Assembly: GCA_963680875.1 (NCBI GenBank)
Contig: OY804585.1
Span: forward strand, 24,219,686 to 24,283,685
From: Bathymodiolus brooksi
Lineage: Eukaryota; Mollusca; Bivalvia; Mytilida; Modiolidae
DNA: 64,000 bases
Reading direction: 5' to 3'
Below, piece by piece: positions 1 to 11,274 of this stretch (within the stretch, counting starts at the first letter, position 1; every line of letters begins with the position of its first letter). The translations under genes and the position numbers were made by a program. Under the pieces are notes generated by a model, which ran no database searches, was not told the origin of the DNA, and was given only the letters and a program-made list of their open reading frames with translations.

Positions 1-200
1 AAATTTAACTAAAATAAGTTTTCAAGGTAAGCATTATTTTTGTGTATTGTTGTAAATATGACATGTAGAATTTCACATTTTCAAGATGGCAGACCCTTCC
101 AGCTGAACCCCTTAGTATCATTGCTCGTAGATTCAAACGCGTGGAATGAAATATACAAATTTACAAAAATAATATATCAGAAATTTGAAAGTCTATATAA
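1..200. other. Noncoding, nothing recognised
   Basis: AT-rich sequence. CAAG|GTAAGC at 22-32 looks like a donor but the bases before it do not encode the BRSK glycine-rich loop. Confidence 0.5.
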
Positions 201-371
201 TAAACAGTATAACTAAATCATTCATTTTGAATATCAAAATATGACCACTCGTGACCGAATACGCATTAACGATTAAACTTGTGGGCGGAACTCGTTTAAT
301 CCTTATGCGTACTTCGGTCACTCGTGGTCTTATTTTGATATTAAAAATCTACGATTAGTTATACTATGTTT
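201..371. repeat. Foldback (palindromic) element
   Basis: The two halves are inverted copies. TAAACAGTATAACTAA at the left mirrors TTAGTTATACTATGTTTA at the right, and the inner arms (GACCACTCGTGACCGAA and TTCGGTCACTCGTGGTC) also pair. Only a short centre of about 15 bases is unpaired. It resembles a foldback MITE; no target duplication is clear. Confidence 0.8.
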
Positions 372-377
372 ATTTGA

Positions 378-1105
378 TAAATGGTATTTTGACCCTCCTA
401 CCCATGGTATTTTGACCCTCCTACCCATGGTATTTTGACCCCCCTACCAATGGAATATCGACACCCCCCCCCCCCCCCCCCCCCCTACCCATGGTATTTT
501 GACACCCCTACCGATGGTATATCGACCCCCCTACCCATGGAACATCGACCCCCTACCCATGGTATTTTGACCCCCCCTATCCATGATATTTTGACCCCTC
601 TACCCATGGAATATCGACTCCCCTACCCATTGAATTTTGACTCCCCTACCGATGGTATTTTGACCCCCCTACCCATGGAATATCGACCCCCTACCCATGG
701 TATTTTGACCTCCTACCCATGGTATATCAACCCCCCTACCCATGGTATATCGACCCCCCTACCCATGGAATATCTACCCCCCTACCCATGGTATTTTGAC
801 CTCCCTATCCATGGTATATCGACCCCCATACCCATGGTAGTTTGACCCCCTTACCCATGGAATATCAACCCCCTACCCATGGTATTTTGACCTCCTACCC
901 ATGGTATATCAACCCCCCTACCCATAGTATATCGACCCCCCTACCCATGGTATTTTGACCTCCCTATCCATGGTATATCGACCCCAATACCCATGGTATT
1001 TAGACCCCCTTACCCATGGTATATCTACCCCCCTATCCATGATATTTTGACCCCCCTACCCATGGAATATCGACCCTCCTATACATGATATTTTGACCTC
1101 TGTGC
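378..1105. repeat. 22-24 bp satellite, about 31 units, with CCATGG in each
   Basis: Units read CCCCTACCCATGGTATTTTG and end AC; about half end ATATCGAC instead of TTTTGAC. The length of the C run varies, including a long pure C run near 466-485. Open frames across it are repeat artefacts. Confidence 0.95.
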
Positions 1106-1125
1106 CTATCTCTTGATTAGAAATG

Positions 1126-1600
1126 GGGGATGGGTCAAAATACCATGGGGGTTCAATTTCAATCGTAACTACTCGGCCATTCTCGCTACCCTGCAAATAA
1201 CCTCGTACATACATAGTAGAAATTCTTCTTAATTTGTTTGCCGGAAGTTAAGTTAAGTTAAGCCGCACAAAAATATAGTCCACGAAAATCCAATATGGAA
1301 GAAATACTAAGTAAAATCTAATCATGCAAAACTAATTAAAACTTTAATTGAAATATAGAAAATTGTTTAAAATATAACTTTATTAAACTTTCATGTAACT
1401 GACATGTGAAAAGTAGTGCGATTTATACGCCTAATGCATACGAGGTTATTTGCAGGTTAGCGAGAATGGCAGAGTAGCTACGATTGGGTTCATTTTACCA
1501 TACAGGGGGGGGGGTCAGTTTTCAATAATGGGGTTCAATATACCATTGATGAAAATTGACCCCGGGGTCAATTTACCATGGGGTTCAAAATACCATATGA
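1126..1600. repeat. Inverted-repeat element related to the neighbouring satellite
   Basis: The left arm (about 1126-1215) and right arm (about 1437-1595) are inverted copies: CGGCCATTCTCGCTACCCTG pairs with CAGGTTAGCGAGAATGGCAG. The outer parts of both arms (GGGTCAAAATACCATGGGGG, GGGGTTCAAAATACCATATG) are complementary-strand versions of the 378-1105 satellite unit, so the satellite probably grew out of the end of this element. Confidence 0.8.
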
Positions 1601-1674
1601 CACCGGTACATAAATAGTAACCATGAACAAATTCTATCAGGAATATGATATTTACATATGTACTTTATAATATG

Positions 1675-1838
1675 CAGTCCTCACAATGAACAGAGGTCCT
1701 CCGGCTCAAGACGAGTAAAACTTTGTTCGGACTAGTAAATTTTAAAGTTTTTATTTAGAGATACAAAAAAATGTATATAATAAATAAATTCTAAAATTTG
1801 ATTCAGACCAGTAAATTTAATTTTTATTTCGAGGACTG
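1675..1838 (-). mobile_element. Short DNA transposon, CAGTCCTC ends, 6-bp target duplication
   Basis: Starts CAGTCCTCACAATGAA and ends TTTCGAGGACTG, with AATATG on both sides (1669-1674 and 1839-1844). Three relatives lie at 47093, 58289 and 62377. It has no coding capacity. Confidence 0.85.
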
Positions 1839-1857
1839 AATATGTTCAAATTAAACT

Positions 1858-2090
1858 GGGGCCATCGTGGTCATGATGGCATGGTACATGTAGTTGGATT
1901 AAAGTTGTGAGTTCGAACCCTGTTCATGGCGATGTGTACTCGATACAACATTTATGTGATAAAGTTTGTCAGTGACTTGCGACAGGTCTGTGGTTTTCTC
2001 CAGGTACTCTGGTTTCCTCCACCAATAAAACTAACCTCCCCGATATAACTGAAATATTGTTGAAGGTGGCATTAAACACCATAGACCAAA
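1858..2090 (+). mobile_element. SINE family 1 copy
   Basis: Begins GGGCCATCGTGGTCATGAT, has a box-B-like GAGTTCGAACCCTG and the shared 3' core GAAATATTGTTGAAGGTGGC ending ATTAAACACCATAGACC. Part of the 5' head is deleted compared with other copies. Confidence 0.85.
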
Positions 2091-2572
2091 CTATTAAATT
2101 GAACTTCGCCCTTCTGTATACAACATACTAAATGACTATATGATTTGTATGTTTACATGATAATCCTATTTGTAGTATAGTAATTGACCACTATATTTAT
2201 ATGAATTATAACTAATTACCAAAGAGAACATTAACCTTCCTTCTTTTCAATAAATTGATGTACACAAATCGTTTTATTACATTGAAAGACCTAATATATT
2301 TGAGTTTTCAAAGCATCACGCCCTCAGATAACATAAAATGATCAGCTGAATTGACAGTACAATGTACATGTACATTTGTATGTTGATCCCAAGTTTTTTT
2401 TTTAAATTTTTCATTACACATCATCTTATTATGTCAGAGCTCACTGAATCTATATCTTGACCCATTACAATGTTAACAATTGAATATGAAAGACTGTAGT
2501 GTATAATGAGATATTCTTCATACATGTGCTCATGAAATTAAGGGGAAAATGGCAACAAAATTAAAGATATTA

Positions 2573-2819
2573 CTGTGAAACCTGTCTTAGTCGTACCCTG
2601 AATAAACCAGAACCCTGTATAAACCAGAACCCTGTATAAACTAGAACCCTGTATAAAGCAGAACCCTGAATAAACCAGAACCCTGTATAAACCAGAACCC
2701 TGAATAAACTGAACTTTAAATAATCAAGTTCCAGTGTTCAGGAAACCTGAACTGAACACCTGTCTATTCTGAACATAAAAGTAGGTCACAAGGAGATTTG
2801 GTTTAGACAGGTTTCACTG
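2573..2819. mobile_element. TA-flanked inverted-repeat element with 20-bp internal repeats
   Basis: Left end CTGTGAAACCTGTCTTA and right end TAGACAGGTTTCACTG are inverted copies, each flanked by TA. Between 2595 and 2712 there are six to seven units of ATAAACCAGAACCCTGT. Looks like a pogo/Tigger-type nonautonomous element. Confidence 0.8.
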
Positions 2820-5800
2820 TATTTTAAACAAATGAGAGGATTGATACATTCATTGCATTACTAGTGTTATACAGTTTCTGGTACATTTGTATTTTAACAT
2901 TAGTTGATGAAGTATCTATTTGATATTGGAGATCATTATTAAGATTTCTAGTTACTAGTATTCCACTAACAATTTTAGACATAACATGATAACTTTTCAA
3001 GAAGAAAACTTCACATCCACGACCAGTGGAAAAGACAAACGTTGAAGTTTAGTCAGATTTTTTATATCGCAGTCTGTAAGCTCAATGTATTTCAAGTTTT
3101 ATTTGACGGATCCTTCAGAAATGTTAACACACTCATTGGCACAGAATAAGGTGTCAGTTTGATTGTGGGTATTCATGTCCTCCTACCCTTTGCCAAACAA
3201 GTGGTCCCAAGATGCCAAAAACTTGAGGGTGTTTTATTGTGTGTGGACCTGTTATTTTCAACCAATTTGAAGATTTTTTCCCATTATGTTCCTTATGCAA
3301 TTCCCATCATGAACTATGTCAACAGCTATTTTATGGCTATTATATACCCTTTTCATGATATTAGGGGGTCAAAATGGGGCCATCACCCAAGATCTACCAG
3401 AGCTGTCAAGGAATTTTAGTGTCTCAGAGTGAGAGCAGGAGGTCTGGGGGACAGTATGGTGATTCTGAAGATTTCAACAGCATTAAAATGACTATTTGTG
3501 TTACTTATAAAACATGTTATATGCCTTCCCAAGTAAACATATACTTCTGTTATTGGATTTTAAAACTGTGTTGTTAGTCGTTTAAACCTTGGCTGTTTTT
3601 CTGAGCCTGACAAATATAATTTTTCAAGAGCTTGTACATTTCCAACGTATGAGAAACTGCCTTTATCAACCTAAGTCAACGTGTGGATACATGTTTCAAA
3701 ACATGTTTATACTTAGTGTCACAAAATAACAAAACTCGCTTAGTTCGTTTTTGCGCTTTGTACTTTTGTCAAATCAGTAATACATGTAGATCTACAAATA
3801 AATCCTCAACATCAAATCTAGAAGCTCCAGAAAAGCTATCTCCTCCTTTACGTGCTGCATTATATGCCATATGACAAGAACAGCCAACAAAGTACACATC
3901 AGGTTTTTCACCAGCAGCCTACAGTATTTTTAATTGAGTTTCTTTTATCCATATTCACAGTCTTTATCTACAGAGAAACCGACACACTTATCTGATTTTG
4001 TGTAATAACATTGTCAATTTTTTCAAAATTATATGCGGCCGTAAGCGCCTTTTGTTGTGCACATATCTAGCAAATTGCTGGTTACTTTGCTAAAAGAGAT
4101 GTCAAATATGTTTACGATCAAAGGATTCAATTTTGGTTAAATCAGAATCATTACTCCCATCTGTGGCTTAAAAAGTGTATGGGTTGGCTTTCATTTTAGA
4201 TACTACATTTTGTAGATCAATATGTAAACTGTGTTAATGCTCTGTTTAGTATAGATGTAAACACTATTAGTCTTAGCACATTTATACTGTTTTGCAATTT
4301 GCGAATCTGGGAACATATTTCTGAACAATGGGTCATATTTGTTAGCTATAGTACAGCAATCGGCAAATTGTTTTCAACAATAAAATTGGTCATGAGAACT
4401 TCTTCCCTGGAAATTTGAATAGTCAATGTATCGTTTTGTGGAACAACGTTAATAGTAGGTTGTTGTCACAGTGACGAAAGGTTTGTCTTTATGTGTTTTC
4501 GTCAATATACCGGTATGTTGCTTTATATCAGCCTCACCCTGATGAGCAAACCACACATAAAAAGTTTGTTTGAGAGCTACCTTCACTGGTTATTTCCGTA
4601 TTGAGCGAACCAATTCTGTTGGGCAGTTTTATTATCTTCACTGAAAATTTCAAATTCGTCGATTTTTGTGTTAGCGTGACAATAATGGGGGAGAGCGTGA
4701 TTTGATGCCTTGAAGTGTGACTCTCACACGTGAGACTTGACAGGTATGGGTCTACTTGTATACAGATGTGCCACTGGAATGATTCAACTTTTTCAGATCT
4801 CACATATATGATTCTGTCGTAAATTTTCCACTTCATTATATCAATAGGTGGGAATTTTTAAGCTATGATACCTGTATATCAGTAGGTTGATATCAAGCCC
4901 ATGCAGTTTCTGTATTGACAAGAGAAATTCTTCTATAATTATGTTATAATTTAACATGTTAAACATGATCAGGTGCAAAATGATATTGATCTACATGTGT
5001 TTATTTTGGATTATAGCCTGATATGTACACAAATGTATGAATGGGACTGGTTTTCATGCTGAGTGAATATATGAATTAGGAAGGTTAAACCTCTAAAAAT
5101 TGATTCCAACTTTATTCAAGAAGTGCTAGGTACATGTACTTGTTTTATTGGTAATGAGGAATACATTAGCCCTGATTAATCTTCTTGTGGTACTTGCATA
5201 CATATATACTTAACACTGATTTGCAGGTTTGTTAATTAGGTTTGAGGTAAATCAATTATGTAGTTATCTCCCCTTAACATTGTTTATGTTTGTTAGCTAT
5301 TCAATCAATCACTTATGTAGAGAGCTGACAGGAAATGGATGAATAAAAATCTCAGCATTTACCACCAAGTGGCATCCATTTTCTGACTTGTAATTGTCTG
5401 TTAACAATTTACATTTGGATCTTCTCTCCAGTAATCATTACAGGCTGTTTTATTCGAAACTTGGCAAGAATGATTTATGGGCAGATATTCCCATTTCATT
5501 GTGACAGCCAGTATTGCTTCCACGTGGTTTTTATTGGTTAAAATATGGACAAATCTGCCTATTGAGGTTGAATTATGACTATTATATTAGGAAAAAGGGC
5601 TACACTTGGCGCAACTTGATCAGACTGCATTAAGTCGCCAAGGGCTTCCTCCTGCACCAGTCTTACTGCAATCAAGTTGAAACTTGAAAACCATAATTGA
5701 TAGATGAAATCCTCAGAAATACTGTCTGAAACCCTTAAAATGTCACAATCAATTCAAAGAAAAACATGCATCAAACATGTCAAATTAGATGAAAGATATA

Positions 5801-6091
5801 AAATTGTGTATACAAGTATCTTCCAATGCAAAATTGTGGAAATTGGACCCTATTCAGTCCTTTTTCCATACAAAAATAGCTTATTTTCTGTATTGACTCA
5901 AAGGTAATTCATGAGCAACAATGGAGATAGAACCATAAGATAATTACCACCACTAAATGTTTGCATCATTAATGTGGTCGTAATCATGTTTCGACCTGCA
6001 TAGCCCTTTATTTTAAGCTATATTACTGTACTGAAAAAATATCACAATTTCTTTTTTTCATGATGTATATTAAAAAGAAGGCCATTCGACG
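2820..6091. other. Noncoding, nothing recognised
   Basis: AT-rich unique-looking sequence. Small open frames at 3159-3577, 3683-3874 and on the other strand at 4534-4836 show no family resemblance and no codon pattern. Confidence 0.6.
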
Positions 6092-6328
6092 GGACCGCCG
6101 TGGTCGTGATCATACTACCTGTGCAATCAGTGCCTATCACCACTAAAGTTGTAGGTTCGAATCCCGCTCAGGTGAGGTGACTCGATACAACAATATGTGA
6201 TAAAGTTTGTCAGTGACTTGCAACATATCGGTTGTTTTCTCCGGGTACTCTGATTTCCTCCACCAATAAAACTGACCGCCACTGAAATATTGTTAAAAGT
6301 GGCATTAAACACCATAACCCCAACCCCC
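6092..6328 (+). mobile_element. SINE family 1 copy with target duplication
   Basis: Runs from GGGACCGCCGTGGTCGTGAT to the CACCATAACCCCAACCCC tail, with CCATTCGAC repeated on both sides. Contains GGTTCGAATCCCGC (box B) and the GCCACTGAAATATTGTTAAA core. Confidence 0.9.
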
Positions 6329-7561
6329 ATTCGACTTATGAATCTACAATGCTTTCTGCATGATATATTATTCAAAAGGTCTGAATAATTCTTAGTTAAA
6401 ATATGTCTTCAAGATGTGATATCGTTAATTATCTGCAGGTAATTTAATGATGTTCTTAATAATTATAACCTGTTAGCTAAAATGGTATCCACATCTGTCA
6501 GTCATAAATAATATAAATTGCTGCTTTAAATAATCAGTATATAGGAAGGGGAGGGGTTAGATTGTTTGTAGTTATTACAATTAACACAATATAGATTTAA
6601 TTGTCTTAATTAGTAATCAGTAGGGAAGGATTCTTATACAGATTTTTTTGGTAATTTCTTTGGTGAAATTGTTGTTTTATTTGAAATATTTTGAAGCGTC
6701 CGAAAACATTTGTCCACTATCTGTTTCCATTAGGGAAATACCATTTAACTTTTATGGGTTTTTTCATTTTCTGTCTCCAAATTTGATTGAAGAAAAAATT
6801 GACCTAAAACTAAAAGATTTTTCATGTTAACATTTTTTATGGCTATGAGGATAAAAGCATTTAGTCCCTCTCCCTAAAAGTTAAATGACTGGTCCCTTAA
6901 CTATATATTTTTAGTAAACATCCAATGCATTATAAACAATGACAAATCTGTTGTTAATAACAAAATTGACCATTTGCCTCTTGTGTTTTTCCCCCATCAC
7001 GTTGATCATGTGTGGATTATTCTAAAAGCTTTTGTGTCTTGGTTAGATTTTTACATTTTATATGGCTATGTCATACAGATAATACAATATATTATACAAC
7101 GATACAGGAATAATTGATGAAAGTGGGGAAAACCTATTCGATCAATATATCACCTTCTGTATATCAATATTACCAACTGGTAAATCATATCAGTACACAC
7201 AAATGTTTCTCCTTGAAATACGCAGTCAAGTGTTAAATTCTTATTTCAAACATTTTTTCCCTGTTGATTTTCATTTTTTACAGAAATATTTTCCTGTTGA
7301 TTTTCATTTTTTTTATACAGATTTCTTTTTATGTCATGTCACAATTAATTAATTTGCCTAACAGTTACGTTTTCTTTGTAGTAATTTAAAACCCCATTAT
7401 AAATGTGGTTTACTTCGTGATGAAAGGGATGTGTAAATCCATGATGAGGACAAAAACAAAAATGTCTAAGAATCCTGCTAATATACACCAGCTTCCTGCA
7501 TTAGTAGCAAGTAATAAATCAAGCATGCTATAGAGAACTCATTACTAGTATAAACTTGGTA
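6329..7561. other. Noncoding, nothing recognised
   Basis: AT-rich; a short duplicated TTTTCCCTGTTGATTTTC motif near 7254-7308 is the only structure seen. Confidence 0.5.
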
Positions 7562-7562
7562 T

Positions 7563-7665
7563 GGGTGCTTAACCCCACTTTCAACAAGATTTCAGCTGTA
7601 TCATGGCAGTCAGGTTTATTTGTGGAGGAAACCGATTGGCAAACCTCGGGAGAAAATGCTCCTCT
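7563..7665 (-). mobile_element. Decayed SINE family 1 fragment
   Basis: CACTTTCAACAAGATTTCAG, then GGCAGTCAGGTTTATTTGTGG and GGAAACCG correspond to the reverse strand of the SINE 3' half. Confidence 0.6.
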
Positions 7666-7761
7666 CCTTCTATTATAGAGGAATGGAATCGACCTAGTAA
7701 TGGAAGAAACAGAAAATCGCAGACCTCCAATGACTACAAATCACTGAGAACTTTATCATCA

Positions 7762-9450
7762 TCCCTTTCCCCTTTCTAATAAGTCCACTCCCACCAAAGA
7801 CCAACCCTCTTATCAGGCCATATTACAGATGTACTTTCAGCTGATAGTAAAATACTACTAAATTGTACCTCTCAAGAGAGGCCACAGCTGATAGTAAAAT
7901 ACTACTAAATTGTACCTCTCAAGAGAGGCCACAGCTGATAGTAAAATACTACTTAATTGTACCTCTCAAGAGAGGCCACAGCTGATAATAAAATACTACT
8001 AAATTGTACCTCTGAAGAGAGGCCACAGCTGATAGTAAAATACTACTAAACTGTACCTCTGAAGAGAGGCCACAGCTGATAGTAAAATACTACTAAATTG
8101 TACCTCTCAAGAGAGGCCACAGCTGATAGTAAAATACTACTAAATTGTACCTCTCAAGAGAGGCCACAGCTGATAGTAAAATACTACTAAACTGTACCTC
8201 TCAAGAGAGGCCACAGCTGATAGTAAAATACTACTAAATTGTACCTCTGAAGAGAGGCCACAGCTGATAATAAAATGCTACTAAACTGTACCTCTCAAGA
8301 GAGGCCACAGCTGATAGTAAAATACTACTAAATTGTACCTCTCAAGAGAGGCCACAGCTGATAGTAAAATACTACTAAATTGTACCTCTCAAGAGAGGCC
8401 ACAGCTGATAGTACTACTAAATTGTACCTCTCAAGAGAGGCCACAGCTGATAGTAAAATACTACTAAATTGTACCTCTGAAGAGAGGCCACAGCTGATAG
8501 TAAAATACTACTTAATTGTACCTCTCAAGAGAGGCCACAGCTGATAGTAAAATACTACTAAACTGTACCTCTCAAGAGAGGCCACAGCTGATAGTAAAAT
8601 ACTACTAAACTGTACCTCTCAAGAGAGGCCACAGCTGATAGTAAAATACTACTAAATTGTACCTCTCAAGAGAGGCCACAGCTGATAGTAAAATACTACT
8701 AAATTGTACCTCTGAAGAAGAGAGGCCACAGCTGATAGTAAAATACTACTTAATTGTACCTCTCAAGAGAGGCCACAGCTGATAGTAAAATACTACTAAA
8801 TTGTACCTCTCAAGAGAGGCCACAGCTGATAGTAAAATACTACTAAACTGTACCTCTCAAGAGAGGCCACAGCTGATAGTAAAATACTACTAAATTGTAC
8901 CTCTGAAGAGAGGCCACAGCTGATAATAAAATGCTACTAAACTGTACCTCTCAAGAGAGGCCACAGCTGATAGTAAAATACTACTAAATTGTACCTCTCA
9001 AGAGAGGCCACAGCTGATAGTAAAATACTACTAAATTGTACCTCTCAAGAGAGGCCACAGCTGATAGTAAAATACTACTAAATTGTACCTCTGAAGAGAG
9101 GCCACAGCTGATAGTAAAATACTACTTAATTGTACCTCTCAAGAGAGGCCACAGCTGATAGTAAAATACTACTAAATTGTACCTCTCAAGAGAGGCCACA
9201 GCTGATAGTTTTACATACTACTAAACTGTACCTCTCAAGAGAGGCCACAGCTGATAGTAAAATACTACTAAATTGTACCTCTGAAGAGAGGCCACAGCTG
9301 ATAGTAAAATGCTACTAAACTGTACCTCTCAAGAGAGGCCACAGCTGATAGTAAAATACTACTAAATTGTACCTCTCAAGAGAGGCCACCCCTTTTATGC
9401 CACTTTTTCATTACAGAAGGAGTGGCTTTATAAGAGGAGGACTACTGTAG
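7762..9450. mobile_element. Inverted-repeat element containing a 47-bp satellite of about 33 units
   Basis: The outer ends (CTAATAAGTCCACTCC at the left, GGAGTGGCTTTATAAGAGGA then GGACTACTGTAG at the right) match the ends of shorter relatives at 13361, 29412 and 33226. Inside, a 47-bp unit (CAGCTGATAGTAAAATACTA, CTAAATTGTACCTCTCAAGA, GAGGCCA) repeats from about 7836 to 9390 with a few variants (CTC/CTG, AAATT/AAACT, one 3-base insertion near 8716). Confidence 0.88.
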
Positions 9451-10117
9451 TGTCCTACTGAGGTACAATGTAATCTATTGCCACATCAAACTCACAGCTG
9501 TAGTGGTCTTGATGGTATGGTAGTTGAATTTTTTTGTAATAAAAATTTCTGTCAACAACTTTTATAGAAAAAAGATATCTTGACCTGAAAGATGCAAAAA
9601 ATTTAACCTTGCAATTTTCAACAAGACATTTTGGTAAAATTTAAGAAAAAATACTGATTTTTTTCATGTAAAAAAAACAAAAAATGTTTCTGTCCCGGAG
9701 AGAAATAACATTTCCTGGCTCCTCCTAAAAGTTGAATGAAGGAACTTAGCTGATTACAGAATGCTATTAAAGCATAATTTACTAACTATAGTTTGCCTAT
9801 AGCAGCACACATATGGTCAACTTATTGTAAGAAGTGTATGTGGCAAGGTTATTGGAAAGATAAAATTTGTTATGGCTCATCTATGATAGGTAATTAACAA
9901 GACAGTATAACATCCATGGTCAGTAAATGTACACAGAACATGCTAGTTAGCTGAAGCTAATTTAATATCTCAAAATTCACATATCTTTATTTAACATTCT
10001 GACATGGTAAACATGTTCTGCATCACTCACAACACAGTCAGATATTTTGGAGTTTATAGTTTTGACAATTTATAATCTCTATCATTATTTAGCCATCATA
10101 AGTATCACTAGTAAACC
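9451..10117. other. Noncoding, nothing recognised
   Basis: No coding or repeat structure seen beyond short A/T runs. Confidence 0.5.
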
Positions 10118-10287
10118 CAGGGAACCAGTTCAAAGGAGGGGGGGGGGGGGGGGGGTTGGCAAGATGGCTAAGATTGTTGACCAGGGAACCAGTTCAAGGG
10201 GGAGGGGGAGGTTTGCAAGATGGCTAAGATTGTTGACCAGGGAACCAGTTCAAGGGGAGGTTGGCAAGATGGCTATGGTTGTTGATG
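10118..10287. repeat. Three-unit tandem repeat of about 60 bp with G runs
   Basis: Units begin AGGGAACCAGTTCAAGG, run through G stretches of varying length and end GGCAAGATGGCTAAGATTGTT. Confidence 0.85.
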
Positions 10288-10417
10288 TATGATGTGGACC
10301 CACACCCTGATACCCATCTCTAATGTTGAGGTTTTCACTGGTCAGTTCATTATAACTGTCCAGGCCTTCCTCACCAAGTCGGGTCAGTACAATATACTAC
10401 ATATTACCTACTGTTGA

Positions 10418-10500
10418 TCACGCTCCTGTACTCTACTCATCACGCATGGTGAGTGGATGAGTGGAAAGTATCGTAGTGTGATCGGCCACAAGTTATCGAT
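10418..10500. repeat. Imperfect palindrome (TGATCAC ... GTGATC)
   Basis: GATCACGCTCCTGTACTCTA then CTCATCACGC mirrors GGATGAGTGGAAAGTATCGT then AGTGTGATC. Relatives at 20960-21030, 34140-34190 and 57495-57565. Confidence 0.6.
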
Positions 10501-10544
10501 GATGAATATACTGTCAAACCTGCTCATGCGATGCGGTCACCTCT

Positions 10545-11105
10545 ATTGAGCAGTCACCTGTATTTAAAGGTCACATTTTCTTGTCCTGTCATAGAAAATT
10601 TCATATGAATTGAACCTCTTTTAAGAGGTCACCTGTCTTGAGGCCATTTTTTTCTTTGTCCCAAAGGCAGGGCCTCCAAGAGAAATTTTGCAAGGCAGAA
10701 CAAGACTCAACCCGGGGCAGCTTTGGGGCCCTGGGGACAGGCCGAGACTTAAGTATTTGAGGTACAATAAAACCTTCATAAACTTTCATAAATGCTTTAT
10801 TTCCTGTACAGTGGAATGTCCAGATAACATATAATTTACACAAAGCAGTGACAAACATAATTCAGAAGTCTAAGTGAATTTTGCATAATTATTTTTTCTA
10901 AATAAACTAAAATTAGTTGAAAATATCCCCCACAAAATGAAAAATTCAAAATAAAACGTCTATAGCTAAGGCATGGGGCCCTTCAGAGATTCATGGGCCC
11001 CTTCTTGGCTCTCTGGGCCCCGGACCAATGTACCGGCTGAACTCCCCTCTCATAGGGCCTGTCCAAATGTGACCTCTTAACACAAGTTTAACTGCATATA
11101 CTTGA
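10545..11105. mobile_element. Decayed, interrupted TA-type inverted-repeat element
   Basis: CACCTGTATTTAAAGGTCAC and CTTTTAAGAGGTCACCTGTC near the left and TGTGACCTCTTAACACAAG then TTTAACTG at the right are parts of a family also seen at 21955-22080. GC-richer inserted sequence separates them. Confidence 0.5.
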
Positions 11106-11274
11106 AAAATTGCTGAAAGTCAACATCCACTGATTCTAACCCTAAACAAGTTCAATGGACAAATGTCAACGGTCCTTTTCTCTTGACATCTGTCATGTTT
11201 ACACATCGGTGTCAAATCTTTATTCAATTTTCCTTTATTTAGGCTGCATGGTGTAAATAATGTAATGAGTGGTT

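Noticed and set aside
22..32. CAAG|GTAAGC as the donor of the missing first BRSK exon
   Set aside because: The bases before it give ISFQ or stops, not the GKGQT loop expected.
466..485. Long C and G runs (also 10138, 16923, 28700, 42107, 58574) as regulatory signals
   Set aside because: Pure homopolymers next to elements, with lengths that are easily affected by sequencing; no supporting context.
435..845. 136-codon Pro/Thr-rich open frame
   Set aside because: It follows the 22-24 bp satellite exactly and has no gene context.
7836..9390. CRISPR-like array
   Set aside because: Units are contiguous 47-bp repeats without unique spacers, in an animal genome.
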